Source of the DNA: Magnolia sinica
Taxonomy: Eukaryota; Streptophyta; Magnoliopsida; Magnoliales; Magnoliaceae
Reading direction: 5' to 3'
Assembly: GCF_029962835.1 (NCBI RefSeq)
Contig: NC_080577.1
Location: forward strand, 4,216,001-4,280,000
DNA: 64,000 nucleotides
Below the pieces are notes generated by a model. The model saw only the letters and a list, made by a program, of their open reading frames with translations. It was not told where the DNA came from and searched no databases. Shown here piece after piece: positions 11,225-23,750 of the stretch (positions are counted from its first letter, which is position 1; each line of letters starts with the position of its first letter). The translations under genes and the position numbers were made by a program.

Positions 11225-11712
11225 GGAAGCGGATTGCGTACTGGGTAACTCAGTACGCCAAGGATACTGAATAAAGTCTGTAGGCCCCACTGTGATATAT
11301 TTATTTTATCCGCTCTGTCCATCCATTTTAGCAGATAATTTTAAGGCTTGAGTACAAAAATGAAGCATATTCAAAACTAAGGGGACCGCACCACAGGAAA
11401 CAGTGTTAATTGAACCTCCGGCTACCGTTTAAAATTTCTTGACCGCTACAGAAGTTTTGGATCAACCTTATCTTATGAACAGGTTGGATGAAAAATAAAC
11501 ATCATTGTAGGCCCTACAAAGGTTTCAATGGTGGAAATCATTACTCCCATTGTTTCCTGCGTTGTGGTCCACTCGAGCTTTGGATATGCTTCACTTCTGG
11601 ACTCAACCCCTGAAATGAGGTGAAAAAACGGATGAACAGCGTGGATACTGGGCCCAACAGAGTTGACTCGATACGATAAAAGCCTACAAACTCAGTATGC
11701 AATCCGATTTCG
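11225..11712. repeat. Foldback Mutator-like MITE, long terminal repeats
   Basis: Left end GAAGCGGATTGCGTACTGGG pairs with right end CTCAGTATGCAATCCGATTTC. Inside are the usual TGTCCATCCATTTTAGCAG and inverted second half. Flanks GCTTTTTTGG and GCTTGTTGG may be a decayed target duplication. It shows that the family extends beyond GGGCCCCAC to a CGGATTGC terminus. Confidence 0.75.
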
Positions 11713-11719
11713 CTTGTTG

Positions 11720-11870
11720 GGGTAAGCGTATTGCATACCCAGTAACTCTGTGGGCCCACAGCGAAGTATGTGTCTTGTCCACACCGTCCATCCATTTTAC
11801 CAACTCATCTTAGGGCATATGCCAAAAATTGAAGCATATGCAAAGTTCACGTAACAGGAAACAAACCGAC
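11720..11870. repeat. Left half of a foldback MITE
   Basis: GTATTGCATACCCAGTAACT, CTGTGGGCCCAC, CACACCGTCCATCCATTTTA and AAAATTGAAGCATATGCAAA in family order. The right half is missing. It sits end to end with the preceding full copy. Confidence 0.65.
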
Positions 11871-12281
11871 AGCCAACCAATACAACCTTCCCCACTATTT
11901 GTGGGCCCCACCATGTTTGTTTGTTTTGTTTTGTTTTGTTTTGTTTTTATCTTCCATATATGCCGCTGGGATGAAAGGAAACACCAAAAAGCACGCATCT
12001 GAAAACCCGAGTGGAGCCTATTGTTATGGATCCAAATCCTCAGCCTATTTGCATACCACCGTCACACAATGGATGAGGCTTCAACTTTCTAACTAATCAT
12101 GGACCCTTTTTAAAAAAAAAAAAAATTTATGAAGTTGAATAAGAAATGTTGCTCTATCTTGGTCATTTATTTCTAGATTTTGAAAATAAGGGTTGTCCTA
12201 GCAATCGGTGAGAAACAAACTAAAGGTGGGGACCACTGAAAAACTACCCCTGTCAAACTTAAAATATTTTGGGAAATGACG
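11871..12281. other. Non-coding
   Basis: Holds a TTTTG pentamer run (11919-11946) and an A-run near 12112. No gene seen. Confidence 0.4.
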
Positions 12282-13139
12282 TTATTTGATGATACTCTGG
12301 CTGCACATGACACTTGATCCGCAGGCACTTAGAAATGTCACACATGTAACTCAAAATGAACCAACTGTATTGTGGAACCCCTGTTGCTAGATAACATTAC
12401 AAAAATCAGATTGGTCAAACAATCCAACCCTCTTGATTCATGGAGATTTACCCATATCCGTCTCTTGGATATTCTTCACCTTTAACAGTCCGCCAATCAT
12501 ATTTGCTTCATGATAGATTTAAATTTAGAGGGTTTAGTTTTGAATATCTGACATGCCATAAATCCAAAAATTTTTTTAGTAATTCATGTACTAGATGATC
12601 TACAGGCACTTCAAAATTACTCTGGTGGAGTGATGGATGCTAAACAGGCGATACTGGCCCAGCAATGTGTCGGGCCCTGACCAAAGTTTTGAACTAGTCT
12701 GGCTCAGCCTTCATGCCGACCCTGTTCAAATTTTGTTTTGATAGCCCAGGCTCAGCCCATTGCTGGCCTTGGAAATTACATAGAAATTGCATGTGGGATA
12801 TAAGTAATTAAATTAAACCATGCAAATTGTGGGTCTCAACTTAGATGCATCATAAACAAAAATTGCAATTAGTTGATTAGCTGACTCAGATTGTAGACTC
12901 TTACTGGACGATTAAAAACAATCCGAATAATATCCAATGGTCCTACTTCAACTAACAAGTGTCCGCGAATCAGAGATTAGGATCTGATTTGCATTGCTTG
13001 ACCAATCTGGTTTTGGAACCATGACTTGGCGACAGTGGGTTCCACAATTTCGTTGGCTTAATTTGAGATAATTGCCGCACGTACAATTTCTGAGTGCCCA
13101 CATATCAAGAATCATACGCTGCCTGAGTATCAAAATAAC
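12282..13139. mobile_element. MITE with long imperfect terminal inverted repeats
   Basis: The left end TTATTTGATGATACTCTGG, with CTGCACATGACACTTGATCC and GCAGGCACTTAGAAATG, pairs with the complement of the right end (TTTCTGAGTGCCCACATATC, then ACGCTGCCTGAGTATCAAAATAA). The inverted repeats exceed 60 bp, which suggests a Mutator-like MITE, but no target duplication is clear. Partial relatives lie at about 243-345, 10822-11224, 32735-32850 and 60835-61085. Confidence 0.6.
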
Positions 13140-13553
13140 TCTTCATGGTCTCCAGCCCGGGAAAAAAAAAACAGCCCATCTCAGCCACTGGATTCAAAGA
13201 TTATTAATGTGCATTGAGACTACTTAGATAACATATTCTGAATTGGTCGAATTGTTAACTCACCTGTGCTAACATTAGGATAGGATGTCCACGAACGTCC
13301 TTGGCAGCCCCTATTAAAATCAAGCCATGAGAGGGGTGACAACAAAATTCAACTAATATGATCATTTTCAAATAAAACTACAGGTGATAAGATCCATTTC
13401 CCAATATGGATAAGAGAATTCATATCCCGATGCTTGATTGCTGGAGAAACAAAAATCTTCTGGGTGGCTTTAAGATGGTAGTAGAAGAGGATGAAAACCT
13501 ATTAAAGCATTTCATCTTACCCATTGAGAGGATCATCGCAGCCCTCAAAGTCC
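13140..13553. other. 3' flank of the NSN1 gene
   Basis: No gene. Probably contains the NSN1 3'UTR on the minus strand. No clear polyadenylation signal was fixed. Confidence 0.35.
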
Positions 13554-16500
13554 CTATGCATCTACCTCAATGCCAGACATCGGCGCCTCACCACCTATCT
13601 GACCATCCCCGTCATCATCATCGTTCTTGTCCTCATCACCATCTTCGTTGTCATCTTTATCGACTGCCTTTCTCACATAATCCACCTTGAAATCATAGTC
13701 AGCATCCATCATGGATGCTTTGCGAGCTTTCCTCCGTTTCTTCTCTGCTCTTCGAACCCGTGGATCAAGTATGCCCTCAGCCATGTAAAGCTTGTCGTTT
13801 TGTTTGCCAATGGTCTTGGATTTGATTCCTGTGGCATCCTTATCATCACAGGCCATGGGCTGTTCTTCTTCCTGGTTTGCTTCTTGGGGCTGCACATCAT
13901 CCTGCATGGAACAAATTAGGTCACGAGGTACGAAAAACAGATATTTGATCCTTTTCAGAAGGATGAGAGAATTCAGGGAGTAAATGTCCAACTCAGTCTC
14001 AGTCTGTAACATAATGTTTTCTTATGGTGCTTTGGATGCACAGCCAAATTGAAATGTGAATTATTGGACTAATACTAGGTCAAATTAGGAAATATCGTCA
14101 ACTGGTGAATCCTATATGCATTTGCTGCATCCCAATGACAGAAAGTCAAAGGAAACAAACCTCTACCATCTGCTCGTCCAAATGTAGCGGGGAACCTGGG
14201 AGAACCTCAACATGACGGAAATCTTCAACAGATGCAAGGCTGCCTATGAATGAAGACTCTTCCTTGTAAACCTCATCGACATTGAATTCCTTCCCAAGTT
14301 CTGACACAATCGCTGACTCCAAATTTTCTCCTTCATTTCTAACTGGAGGCAATGTATAGTACGGAATCTTACCTGACAAAACAACACTTGGAATTTACTT
14401 CATGGGTTTTGCAAACTCAAGTATCAGTAGCATCATCTTAATTAATAAATAAATAAATCAATACCCTCATTCCAATCACGCAGCACAATCCTTGCAGCAG
14501 CTTCTACATCCACAACACCGCCCTTTTTTAGCTTACCCCTAATGGTAGCCACCTTCTGCAGGAATTCATCAACTGAGCTGAAGCTCGGCAGCTTGTACAG
14601 TGACATCAGCTTTTCAGCGGGACACAGCTTGAGAATTTCTTTAACTACAATGTTCCAAATGCAAACCAAAAAAGATAGTAATGATGCTAATACCAGCTCA
14701 GAGGTCACAAATCATAATACTTTGCAGCTTGCATGACAATAAGGAGGATTTCCTAATAAATGCCAGAGATCACATTTGCCATTTATTTTTTATCATAAAT
14801 AAATTATAGATTGATTTGAAATCAACCTAATAGTTCGAGGATTTTCATTAAAGATTCATACGAAATGTCTTTAGGGTATAAAAATTGGGGGGGGTTGGGG
14901 GTGGGGGTGCATTCCACATTTTCTGAGTTAGTGAGTTTTGTTAAGTACTTGTAAGAGAAGAAGTTTGATATCAATAAAGTTTTTCTCTTTCGACTCAAAT
15001 AGTCTTGCGGGTATACTCTCATCCAATTCTTTTTTATTTGGTTATCAACAACTGGTTGATTTGATAACTCGATTGCACCATAGGCACACCAGACATATAT
15101 CAAATGTGGATGGTTGGCAATCTGTTCCAATACATGTTTACCCATCTAGAGAGTTGACAAGCCCAATTTCAGGCCCAGGTCATCTACATGGCAGCGCCCA
15201 ACTGATGCATGGCTCTAATGTTACATGCAAATGCCAGGTTGGCATGTATGGCTAGAATGTTCCACACATTCTGGGGAGCTTGAGGGGTTTCTTCACCTTT
15301 GTTCTAACTGTGACGATGCCTCGTCATCCTCCTTGTAATAGCTTTTACTCCATTTTCTAATAAAAATTTTGGTCACCACTAAAAAAAGAACAATTGTTCA
15401 ATGGTATCAGTTCATTAATCTTGTGCTCCTCAAACAAACAAAAAAAAAGTCAACCCATTCAAGGGCCAATGCCTCCCTACAAATGACATCACGGTGCCAT
15501 TTATAGGTCAAGTGTGTCAATTACACAATATCAAGTAATGTAATTTTTCTCACTTTCTTTTAGTGAATAATTTGATCCTTGTTTTAATAATCTTTCAATT
15601 CCATGCAAGCCCCATCCCAGTATCCCCAATTCTCCCTTCTTACTCGTAGCAATAATGCAGAACTTTGAATTCCAATAAGAAATTATTATTATCATTATTA
15701 TTATTTTGAAAGATGATGATCTTATTAATCCCGATACGAAACATTATACATTAAGCACAACAGATGTATCTTTCTTTGAAGATTACAACAGATGTATCAT
15801 TGCCAACAGCTCACAAGAGATATCTTTTTTTGAAGATTACAACAGATGTATCTTAAGAAATTATTATTATCATTATTATTATTTTGAAAGATGATGATCT
15901 TATTAATCCCGATACGAAACATTACACATTAAGCACAACAGATGAATCTTTCTTTGAAGATTAAAACAGATGTATCGTTGCCAACAGCTCACAAGAGATA
16001 TCTTTTTTTGAAGATTACAACAGATGTATCATTGCCAACAGCTCATAACAGATATATCTTTTTTTGAAGATTACAACAGATGTATCATTGCCAACAGCTC
16101 ACAATTGTGAGAGTAGGGTAACATGTTCCACTTTATTCAGATTCATTTTATCTTGAAGGATAACGACTTAATTCTAGGAAAAGATTACAACAGATGTATC
16201 ATTGCCAACAGCTCACAATTGTGATTAGGGTAACATGTTCCACTTTAATTGGAATCGTTTTAGCTTCAAGGATAACAACTTAATTCTAGGAAAAGCTTTA
16301 CCTTACCCTGAAAGCAAAAACCTATTTTGAAATTACTATCTTTAAGTCTTATTTTAACTTTTTGCATCTTCTAATGTTAGCTAATGGCGATTTGGATCAC
16401 CCTAACCTTGAAATAAAGCAAGGAACTTAATCCTACTTTATCATGTTCTAATCAGTGTCCCCAGTAGCAGAAACATATTTCCACTACTTTATGTAAAAAA

Positions 16501-19408
16501 AAAAAATTAAAAAAATTAAAAAAATCATTTCAATGGTAATAGAAATGCCTTCTATCATGATTATGGCCTTTTTAAATCCAAACACAGCTTTATTGATAAC
16601 GAATGGCTGAATGATTTCTTTTCTTTGCTTTGCTTTTATAAATAAGAGCACTTGATTAAATGAATGAGAGGAATTGAACAAATGAATTCATGACAAAAAA
16701 GATGGACACAGTTAAAATACCTGGACCAATGGGATCATCTAACTTCTCAATCCTTTTGCAATTGCGGAGAGCGATAGACACGTCACTTTCACTGGATCTA
16801 AGCATTACAACTCCAGGGCAGTCCAACAGTTTCACATTCTTATCCAGCTGAATTTCTTGCATAGTTCGTGTCAGTCCCGGAGTGGCACCGACATTGACGA
16901 CATGAGATCGCTTCAAGCTATTGATCAGACTACTCTTACCAACATTAGGAAGGCCAACAACACCCACAGTAATCGACTTCTTAAGCTGCAAAACATGAGA
17001 AAAATCTATAGACTTAGGCTTGCAATAAAGGAAACACCCGATTTGTGTACACACCAGAACCTAAAAATACATTGTAGCCTACGGAAGTTGCCCGAAATTC
17101 AAATGCTTAGGTACCAAAAAGAACTTTAAAAATCCTATACTAAAGAAGTTTGAATTAATATATCATTTGCATAGCATTCTCTCGTTCAGTAATGCCATAC
17201 GAACATCAGAACCCTGTGCCGGAGTCTCAAACAACACTTGAAATACCCGATTGTATCAGGAAGCAACTTGTATGATGTTAACAAGAGAACAGAGAAATAC
17301 CTCATGGCTTCTAGAGTAGTTCTTTAGCAATTTTATAAGAGTTTCAGCTCCAAGGCAATCACTAGTTTGCAAAATGTTGCTTGGTTTTGCAGCCTTTTTG
17401 GCAGATTTCCACCCTAAATTTGACCTCTGTTCTTGGGTGCTGCACCTGAATGCAACTGCAGGCAATTCTTCTCTAAGATATTTGAGCCATTTCTCCACAG
17501 CCTCTCGGGGAACAAGATCTGATAAAAGGCCAGAACAGAGATTATCAAAGGGGACACTATCCGGGAAGAGTGGGAACACAACATAACTTCCAAAATTTTT
17601 GTCTATTTTTCTCCTCTCAATTATAACAGCAACATTTGGTGTTATTTCCATAAAAAAGATGAGTGCCGCAAAAGCGCAGTGACTACTTTTCACAAATGAA
17701 TGTCTAAAGATCATATAGAACAAGAGACAATCCATTCTTCAGATTCATGAAGAGGGTGTTGTCCTCAAATGACAAGAGCTGTGGCACTATAGCCAAGACG
17801 GGGCTAAAATAAAATATGTGCTTACCACAACTTTCAAGGTAAAACCACTCATTTAACGTCAGAACCTTTTCTACCTTTCGCAATTAAAGAAAAAAGAAAA
17901 AAGAAAAACAAAGACAGCATTACCTATTTTATTGAGAACCAAAACTAGATGCTTGTCAGGACCTGACTTCAGCACCATCTTTTCCATATCAACACAACGG
18001 GTACCGAGGGGATCTCGTGCATCAATAACCTCTAAAATGACATCCGATGCTTCTATGACCTTTACCAACTCCTTGTAAAAAGTCCTTTCAGAATTATCTG
18101 TGGACAGAAGAATTTTGTTAAAAGAATATAGAAGAGAAGGGAAAGAAACCAAAAAAAGAAACAATTGATCTGCTACTACGAATGGTGACACGGCTAATGT
18201 GCAAATCAACTTACCGTGGCTTTTGCTAGTTCCTGAGGAACTTCCAACACTGCTTCTTTTTGCAAATTCATGTTCATTAATGGAAGGGGTATCAGCCAGT
18301 TTGGCTATATCATCATCCTCTAGCAACCCCAATTTTCTCTTTTGGGCCTGCAGCGACAGCAATTGTTGCTCATTTAGCAATCATAAGTAATAGGATCTTT
18401 GTTCTAACTAATAACGACAGTTTTTACGACTAATAATAACAAATGTTAACCATAAGGGCATAAAATGACGCGAATAATTCATATAATCCAAGAAAGTTAG
18501 GATTCCATCCACTTGAAACTTTGAAAATCGATTGTTTCGGACCAGTAGACCATGGGGAATATACGTGCTTCACAGAAAAATACTTGGACCTGAGTAAATT
18601 GGCAAGCATGTCCTTTGGCACCTTAATAAATGGGCATATTGTATTTCATGATTCATTCACCTGAAAAACTTGGACCATTCACCTTAAAAGATATGGAGAG
18701 AGTTGTTGTACTTGTATCTAACTTCCGGCGAAGGAAAAGCCATTTCCCTACAGAAGGCAATCTTAAGGCAAAATGCCAAAGAACAGCCTATGCATGGAGC
18801 TGACATGTCAAATTTGACAAGCCATCTAACTTGATATTTCTGAAACCATCAAATACTTGCTGCAGACAAAGGATTACAGCAGGACATACATAATACTCTT
18901 TACACACAAGTAAAAGAGAAAAATCAAAAGCCTGTCTCATTTCAACACACTAACAATACTCTAAGAAAAAAAGGGAAAAAATCAGTCATCAACTAAAATG
19001 AAAAAGGTAATAACTAGAAGAATAAGAAGAAGAAGCATACCCTTTCTTTCCTGGCAGACTTTTTCTGCTCCAGTTCCTCTATTGCACGGGCCCTCCGAGC
19101 TTCGAGAGACTTGAGCTCTTGTTCCTTGAAAGGCCAATCATTGGGAATACCCGGGTCCTTCTCAACTTTCTTCCTCTGCGTCCCAAGCTTCTTCGCCTCT
19201 TTTGCCTTCTTCTTATGGTGTTCTTTCACTTTCCTTATAATCTTATACTTCTTCTTCAAAGGGACTCTCTTACTCTTACTCTCTAAATTACAAAAGGAAA
19301 AATGAATAAATGAGCAGGATTTGAAATGTGTGTGTGTTGGCAACATAAAATAAATAATTAGAAGAGGGGCTTTTTCAAGGATTGCTTACTTTTACTCTTC
19401 TTCACCAT
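13554..19408 (-). CDS. NSN1: Nucleostemin-like nucleolar GTPase (NSN1/GNL3)
   Basis: Nine coding exons, each bounded by GT/AG: 19408-19390, 19282-19041, 18347-18215, 18097-17924, 17518-17301, 16985-16721, 14644-14465, 14372-14161, 13901-13554. They total 1791 nt and join in frame to 596 residues. A lysine-rich GNL3/Grn1 N-terminus (MVKKSKKSKSKR; EKDPGIPNDWPFKEQEL at about residues 47-63) gives nucleolar targeting and a coiled coil. The GTPase motifs are circularly permuted: DARDP (G5-like, about 156), NKID (G4, 187-190, made by the exon 4/5 junction), GLPNVGKS (P-loop, 273-280), GATPGLT (G2), DCPG (G3, 317-320). The C-terminus is acidic/basic and keeps DADYDFKVDY. The family acts in 60S pre-ribosome assembly; Arabidopsis NSN1 is needed for embryo, leaf and flower development. 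It looks intact. Confidence 0.95.
15676..16230. repeat. Nested tandem repeats in NSN1 intron 6
   Basis: A unit of 178 bp starting TAAGAAATTATTATTATCAT is repeated from 15854. Within and after it, GATTACAACAGATGTATCAT followed by TGCCAACAGCTCA recurs at about 50-65 bp spacing, at least five times up to 16215. The intron (14645-16720) is by far the longest in the gene, and this array supplies about a quarter of it. The copies differ little, so the array is young or still changing. Confidence 0.85.
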
Positions 19409-19963
19409 TGTTGCTTCTTAGAGAACTACACCTAAGGACAAAAAAGATCCTGGTTAGTTTTCCTTTTTCCTTTTTTTTTTTTGGGTAATGGAATGAGTTG
19501 AGTGTTAGCAATAGGTGAAATGGTCAAATCAATGCTCGAATTCAAGATCTTACGATTGCAATAACACCTGTAATGGCGTTATGAATTCACTTTGCATCTG
19601 AAACTACTAAAAAAAGAAATAATCAGGGTGCTTCTGGTGATTCCATGGAATGGACGTTTCCCACCCAAATTTCCAGGACATGCACCACCGAAACAGCATT
19701 TTTCTCTAATCTGAATCTCAAAGAATTGCTGGATCCACCCAAATCAGGATTTGAGTGGATATCAACAAGTCCCCTTAAAAAATGCAAATCACTAAAACAG
19801 GTATTTCAAATTCAGTACTTACCAAAACAAAACAAAACAAAACAAAAAAAGAAAAAAAGAAAAAAAGAAAAAAGATAGCACGCATTTATAACATAAGAAA
19901 GCAAACCCCAATACCTGATTCAATTCCACTTATAGCTTTCTTTTGGTCGGGCATTTCTTACTA
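19409..19963. promoter_or_regulatory. NSN1 5' flank
   Basis: AT-rich upstream region on the minus-strand gene. It holds poly-T (19469-19482) and AAAAC/AAAAG-type low-complexity runs (19823-19877). No TATA box can be fixed with confidence; the assignment is by position only. Confidence 0.3.
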
Positions 19964-20294
19964 GTGGTACAACTTGGGCAGGTTAGGTCGACCCAATCTT
20001 GAAGGTCAATGCAAGCCCAACCAGACCTCAAGAGGACCCAGCCCACGACCTGCCTTAACCCAAATTCCAACCCGAGGTGCCCAACCCAAACCCATCCACA
20101 TTCCTCTACACTCCACCAAACCAATTCAACCTAACCCAACCCAAATAAATTTGATTATTCTCAACCCAACCTAAATTTCCTCAACCCAAACCCAGCCCAA
20201 TTTCAAATCAGGTAGGAGTTTTCCAACCCTAGCCAGACCTGAACTCGGGTTTGGTCAGTCAGGTTTGGGTTGACCCCAACCTAAATTGCAACCC
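19964..20294. mobile_element. Short hAT-like MITE rich in CCCAACC repeats
   Basis: The left end region (CAACTTGGGCAGGTTAGGTC) pairs with the complement of the right end (GACCCCAACCTAAATTGCAA). The interior is a run of AACCCAACCC-like blocks. No clean 8 bp target duplication is seen, so hAT membership is by likeness only. It lies about 0.6 kb upstream of the NSN1 start. Confidence 0.5.
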
Positions 20295-20576
20295 CATTTA
20301 CTCAATTTACATAGTTAGGGTTACGAATACAATTACAGCCTCATCTGCAACTATGAAAACATAATCCTGGAAATTTAAAGCCCCTGAATCATGAATTGAA
20401 ATTTACACCAACCTTGATAGATACTGACACCCTTCGTTTATACTTTTAGTGATTAAACGGCACAATTATGTACTACCGGATCATCAAAAGGTAGAAAGAG
20501 AGGTTGTTCATGTCAATCATGGTGCACGTTAGCAGTTGCTCGCTTTATTTTATCTATGAATCGCATTGAACAGTTA

Positions 20577-22152
20577 GGGCCTGTTTGGATGCCTGTAACT
20601 TTTTTAAGTTGTAAGAAAGTTACATGTAACTTACTTACAGGTAATCCTGTTTGGACGTAAGTTGTAACTTACTTACAGGTAACTTTGTTATAGATAATAA
20701 GTTGGATATTCACACTAGATAGAGTTGAAATAGGGAATCGTTGAAAAATCAGATTGACACATTAAAAAAATGGGATAAAATTATTCCATTTTATTAAGCC
20801 CATGTAAATGAATAGTTTGGCCGATTCTTAGGCTAAACTAATCAATAGGTAAGGCATAAAAGTGGGCCCATGTTTTCAAAATGCTAGTAATGTGGGCAAA
20901 AAACTTGAGCTACATGTGTGTTTGACATCCTAGCTGACCATCAGATGGGTCCATTGTGTCCGATGACTAGCCCATAAAATTAGAATGGTCCACTTATCAG
21001 AAGGCCAACTTGTACACTGGACGTGGACCACTGAAACAATCCATCTGCCGAGCAAAATGGCCTATGTATGGGCCAATACATCTACACAAGGGCGCCCGCT
21101 TGATGCACGGCCTGGTTCTCCCATACATGACAGGTTGGCATGTATGGATGCATGTGTGGGATTAGCAAAGCTCAGAGTAACGATTTCATTAATGAAGGAG
21201 ACTAGCCAAATACAACAAGTATAACCATAAACCAGCAGTGACTTGATTTGCAAATTTTCTAAATGATGCTATCACTATAAGTAAGCCATGAAGGCTATGT
21301 GACATGTTATGTGGGCCCACTATGATGTATTTGTTTCATCCACACCATCTATCCATTATTCCATATCATTTTAAGTCATCAGCCCAAAAATAAGGTAGAT
21401 CAAAATTTCGGGTGGACCACATCACTGGAAACAATGTTGATTGAAAACCCACCATTAAAAACTTTTGGTGGGCCACCAATGTTTTCGATCAAACTGATAT
21501 TTGTTTTGTTCCCTTCATCCAGGTCTTTATGACCTAATCAACAGCTTGGATGTGAAACAAACTTTACAGTAGGCCCTAGTAGTTTTTTAATGGTGGACTT
21601 TCAATCATTATTGTTTTCGGTGGTGTGGTCCACCTGAGATTTAGATATCCCTCGTTTTTGGAATCAAGCCCTAAAACGATCCAAAAGAATGGATGGACGG
21701 CATGGATAAAACAAATACAATATGGTGGGCCCCACAGATCATCAGCCATTATCCACGCCACCTCCCCAAGCTGTGTCCGTCAACGCAAAAGCAAAAAAAA
21801 AAAAGGAAAAGGAGAGAAAAGGGGTTCCCTACCTTGCGGAAGCTCGATGGGAGAGGGAGAAGTAGACTGAGAGAGGGGGAAGAGGACTTGAAAGAGGGAA
21901 GCTTCTTCAATGGATGTGCAATTCTTCCCAACAATTTTCATTTCAAAATTTTCAACCGTTACCTGTATCAAAGATACAAGTAACTTGAAAAATGACTCAA
22001 GCGCCTGTAAGATTTTCGCCTCTTTCTCCTGTAAGAAAGTCACAGGTTGAGAGAAAGTTACCTGTGACTTTCCTCCCCCAAACACCAACTGTAACAAAGT
22101 CACGTATAACTTTGTTACATTTTAGAAAACTTACAGGCATCCAAACAGGCCC
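20577..22152. mobile_element. Tourist-type PIF/Harbinger MITE carrying a foldback MITE
   Basis: Left end GGGCCTGTTTGGATGCCTGT and right end ACAGGCATCCAAACAGGCCC are perfect 20 bp inverted repeats, flanked by TTA at 20574-20576 and 22153-22155. The TTA target duplication and GGGCCTGTTTGG terminus are typical of PIF/Harbinger. The 1576 bp length is large because a foldback MITE (21309-21737) lies inside. The subterminal region repeats AACTTACTTACAGGTAA-like blocks in both orientations. No transposase is encoded. Confidence 0.9.
21309..21737. mobile_element. Foldback MITE nested in the Tourist element
   Basis: GTTATGTGGGCCCACTATGA at the left, ATATGGTGGGCCCCACAGAT at the right, with CACACCATCTATCC and its inverted partner ATGGATGGACGGCATGG. 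Both halves are well kept over about 429 bp. Since it is inside the Tourist element it inserted later, or the host element copied it along. Confidence 0.75.
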
Positions 22153-22405
22153 TTAAAGAGGAGAGAGACGAACGAATCTCTCACAAAGATACTCAATTGC
22201 AGAAATACATGAGATTGTTCGAGAGAAATTACTAAAGGAAACGATAGATTTTTCTACCTTGTTTAGTTGCGGTAGAGATCGATACGTGAAGCAGCAGATG
22301 CGCAAGATAGTGATCGAGGAAAATCCCTAGATTTTGAAACTCAGCTGAGAGAGAGGGGGAGAGAGGCGGAGAGGGAGTGCGTTGGGGGGTTTAGGTTTTT
22401 GGAGG

Positions 22406-23410
22406 GAGCGGATTAGCTGTTATCCGGGAAACACCTGAGTGGGTGTTACCCTAGGACGCGGATTGGGCTCTGTGGGGCCACTGTGATGTAAGTCTTTTAT
22501 CCACGCCGTTCATCGTTTTTTTCAGATCATTTTAAGTTATGAACAAAAACATGAGGTAGGTACAGTGCTTAAGTAGACCACAAAGTAGGGATTGAACTTT
22601 CACCATTAAAAACTTCTTAGGAGCTGGAGAAGTTTCGGATCAAGCTGATATTTGTGTTTTCACATCCAAGTCTACATGAACTTATGAACAGGTTGTATGG
22701 TAAAAAGAACGTAACGGAAGCCCTTAGAAAGGTTTCAACGGTGGGTGTCATTATCAATGCAGCTTCCTTAGGTGTGGCTCACTTGTTCCATGGAACTGCT
22801 TCTTTTTTAGCACAAGACCATGAAATGATATGAGAAAAGCGATGAACGTTGTGGATAAAACACTTACATCACGGCGGGCCCCACAGAGCCCTGCCTGGAC
22901 CGATTTCCGTCCGGACGCGGTAGGACGCAATCCGCGTCCGTTACCCTAACTGTGTGGGGGCCACATTAATGTATTATTTGTATATCCACACTGTCCATCT
23001 GTTTTTAAATATCATTTTAAGAGTCAATATCATATATTAAGAATATTCAAATCTCAGATGTATCATACCACTAGAAACAGTGATAAATGACCATTAACAA
23101 CTGTTTGTTGGCCAAAAATGTTTTGGGTCAATCCGATATTTTTATTTTCCCTTCATACGTATCTTTTTAACATTCTCAACAGGTTGGGTGGCAAATAAAC
23201 ATCACTAAAACCCTGCGATGGGCCCTTCGGAATTTTTAATGGTGAGGCATTCAAACACCACTGTTTCCTGTAATGTGGTCCAACTGACATCTGGATCTGC
23301 TTAAATTTCTCATATAAGTTAGTTAAATGGGCTGAGGAAACAGATGGGCGGAATGGATATATAGGTGGGCCCCACGGTAAGGGCGGGTAACACCTAATCA
23401 GCACCCTTTT
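22406..23410. mobile_element. Foldback MITE split by another copy of its own family
   Basis: The left terminus (GAGCGGATTAGCTGTTATCC, then GGGTGTTACCCTA) is separated from the body (ACTGTGTGGGGGCCACATTA onwards) by the 486 bp insertion 22454-22939. The right terminus GTAAGGGCGGGTAACACC pairs with the left one. Removing the insert and one target copy restores a continuous foldback. Confidence 0.75.
22454..22939. mobile_element. Foldback MITE with perfect 9 bp target duplication
   Basis: Ends GGACGCGGATTGGG and GCAATCCGCGTCC, 486 bp, flanked by GTTACCCTA at 22445-22453 and 22940-22948. The 9 bp duplication is the Mutator signature. The body is the usual pair of inverted halves (CCACGCCGTTCATCG and GATGAACGTTGTGGATAAAA). 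No coding capacity. Confidence 0.9.
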
Positions 23411-23469
23411 TGGAAGGGTAGAGGCTTCATCTGGTCGGGGGAGCACCGAATTCGGTGAGGCCGTGACAG

Positions 23470-23750
23470 CGGGGTCCACTTTTATATATGTGTTGTATAT
23501 ATCCACGCCGTCCATCCGTTCTGCTAGGTCATTTTAATACATGGTCTCAAAAATGAAACAAATCCAAGTGTCAAGTAAATCACATTAGAGGAAAAGGTAT
23601 GGAAAATAAACTTTACGGTGGCCCTAAGAAGTTTTTAACGGTGTGTGTTCAATAACCGTAGTTTCTTGTTGCGTAGTCCACCAGGGATTTGGAACTACTT
23701 CATGCCCGGGCTCAGCCCCAAATGAGGGGACAAAACATATTGATGGGGCC
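23470..23750. repeat. Shortened foldback MITE
   Basis: GGGGTCCACTTTTATATATG, CCACGCCGTCCATCCG, then a shortened second half (GCGTAGTCCACCAGGGATTT). The central part is deleted and the right end eroded. Confidence 0.55.

Noticed and set aside
13406-13919. Two + strand frames of 94 and 131 residues
   Set aside because: They are antisense to the last NSN1 exon, which has strong family likeness.
15676-16230. CRISPR-like array
   Set aside because: A plant intron with head-to-tail degenerate tandem units, no unique spacers and no cas genes.
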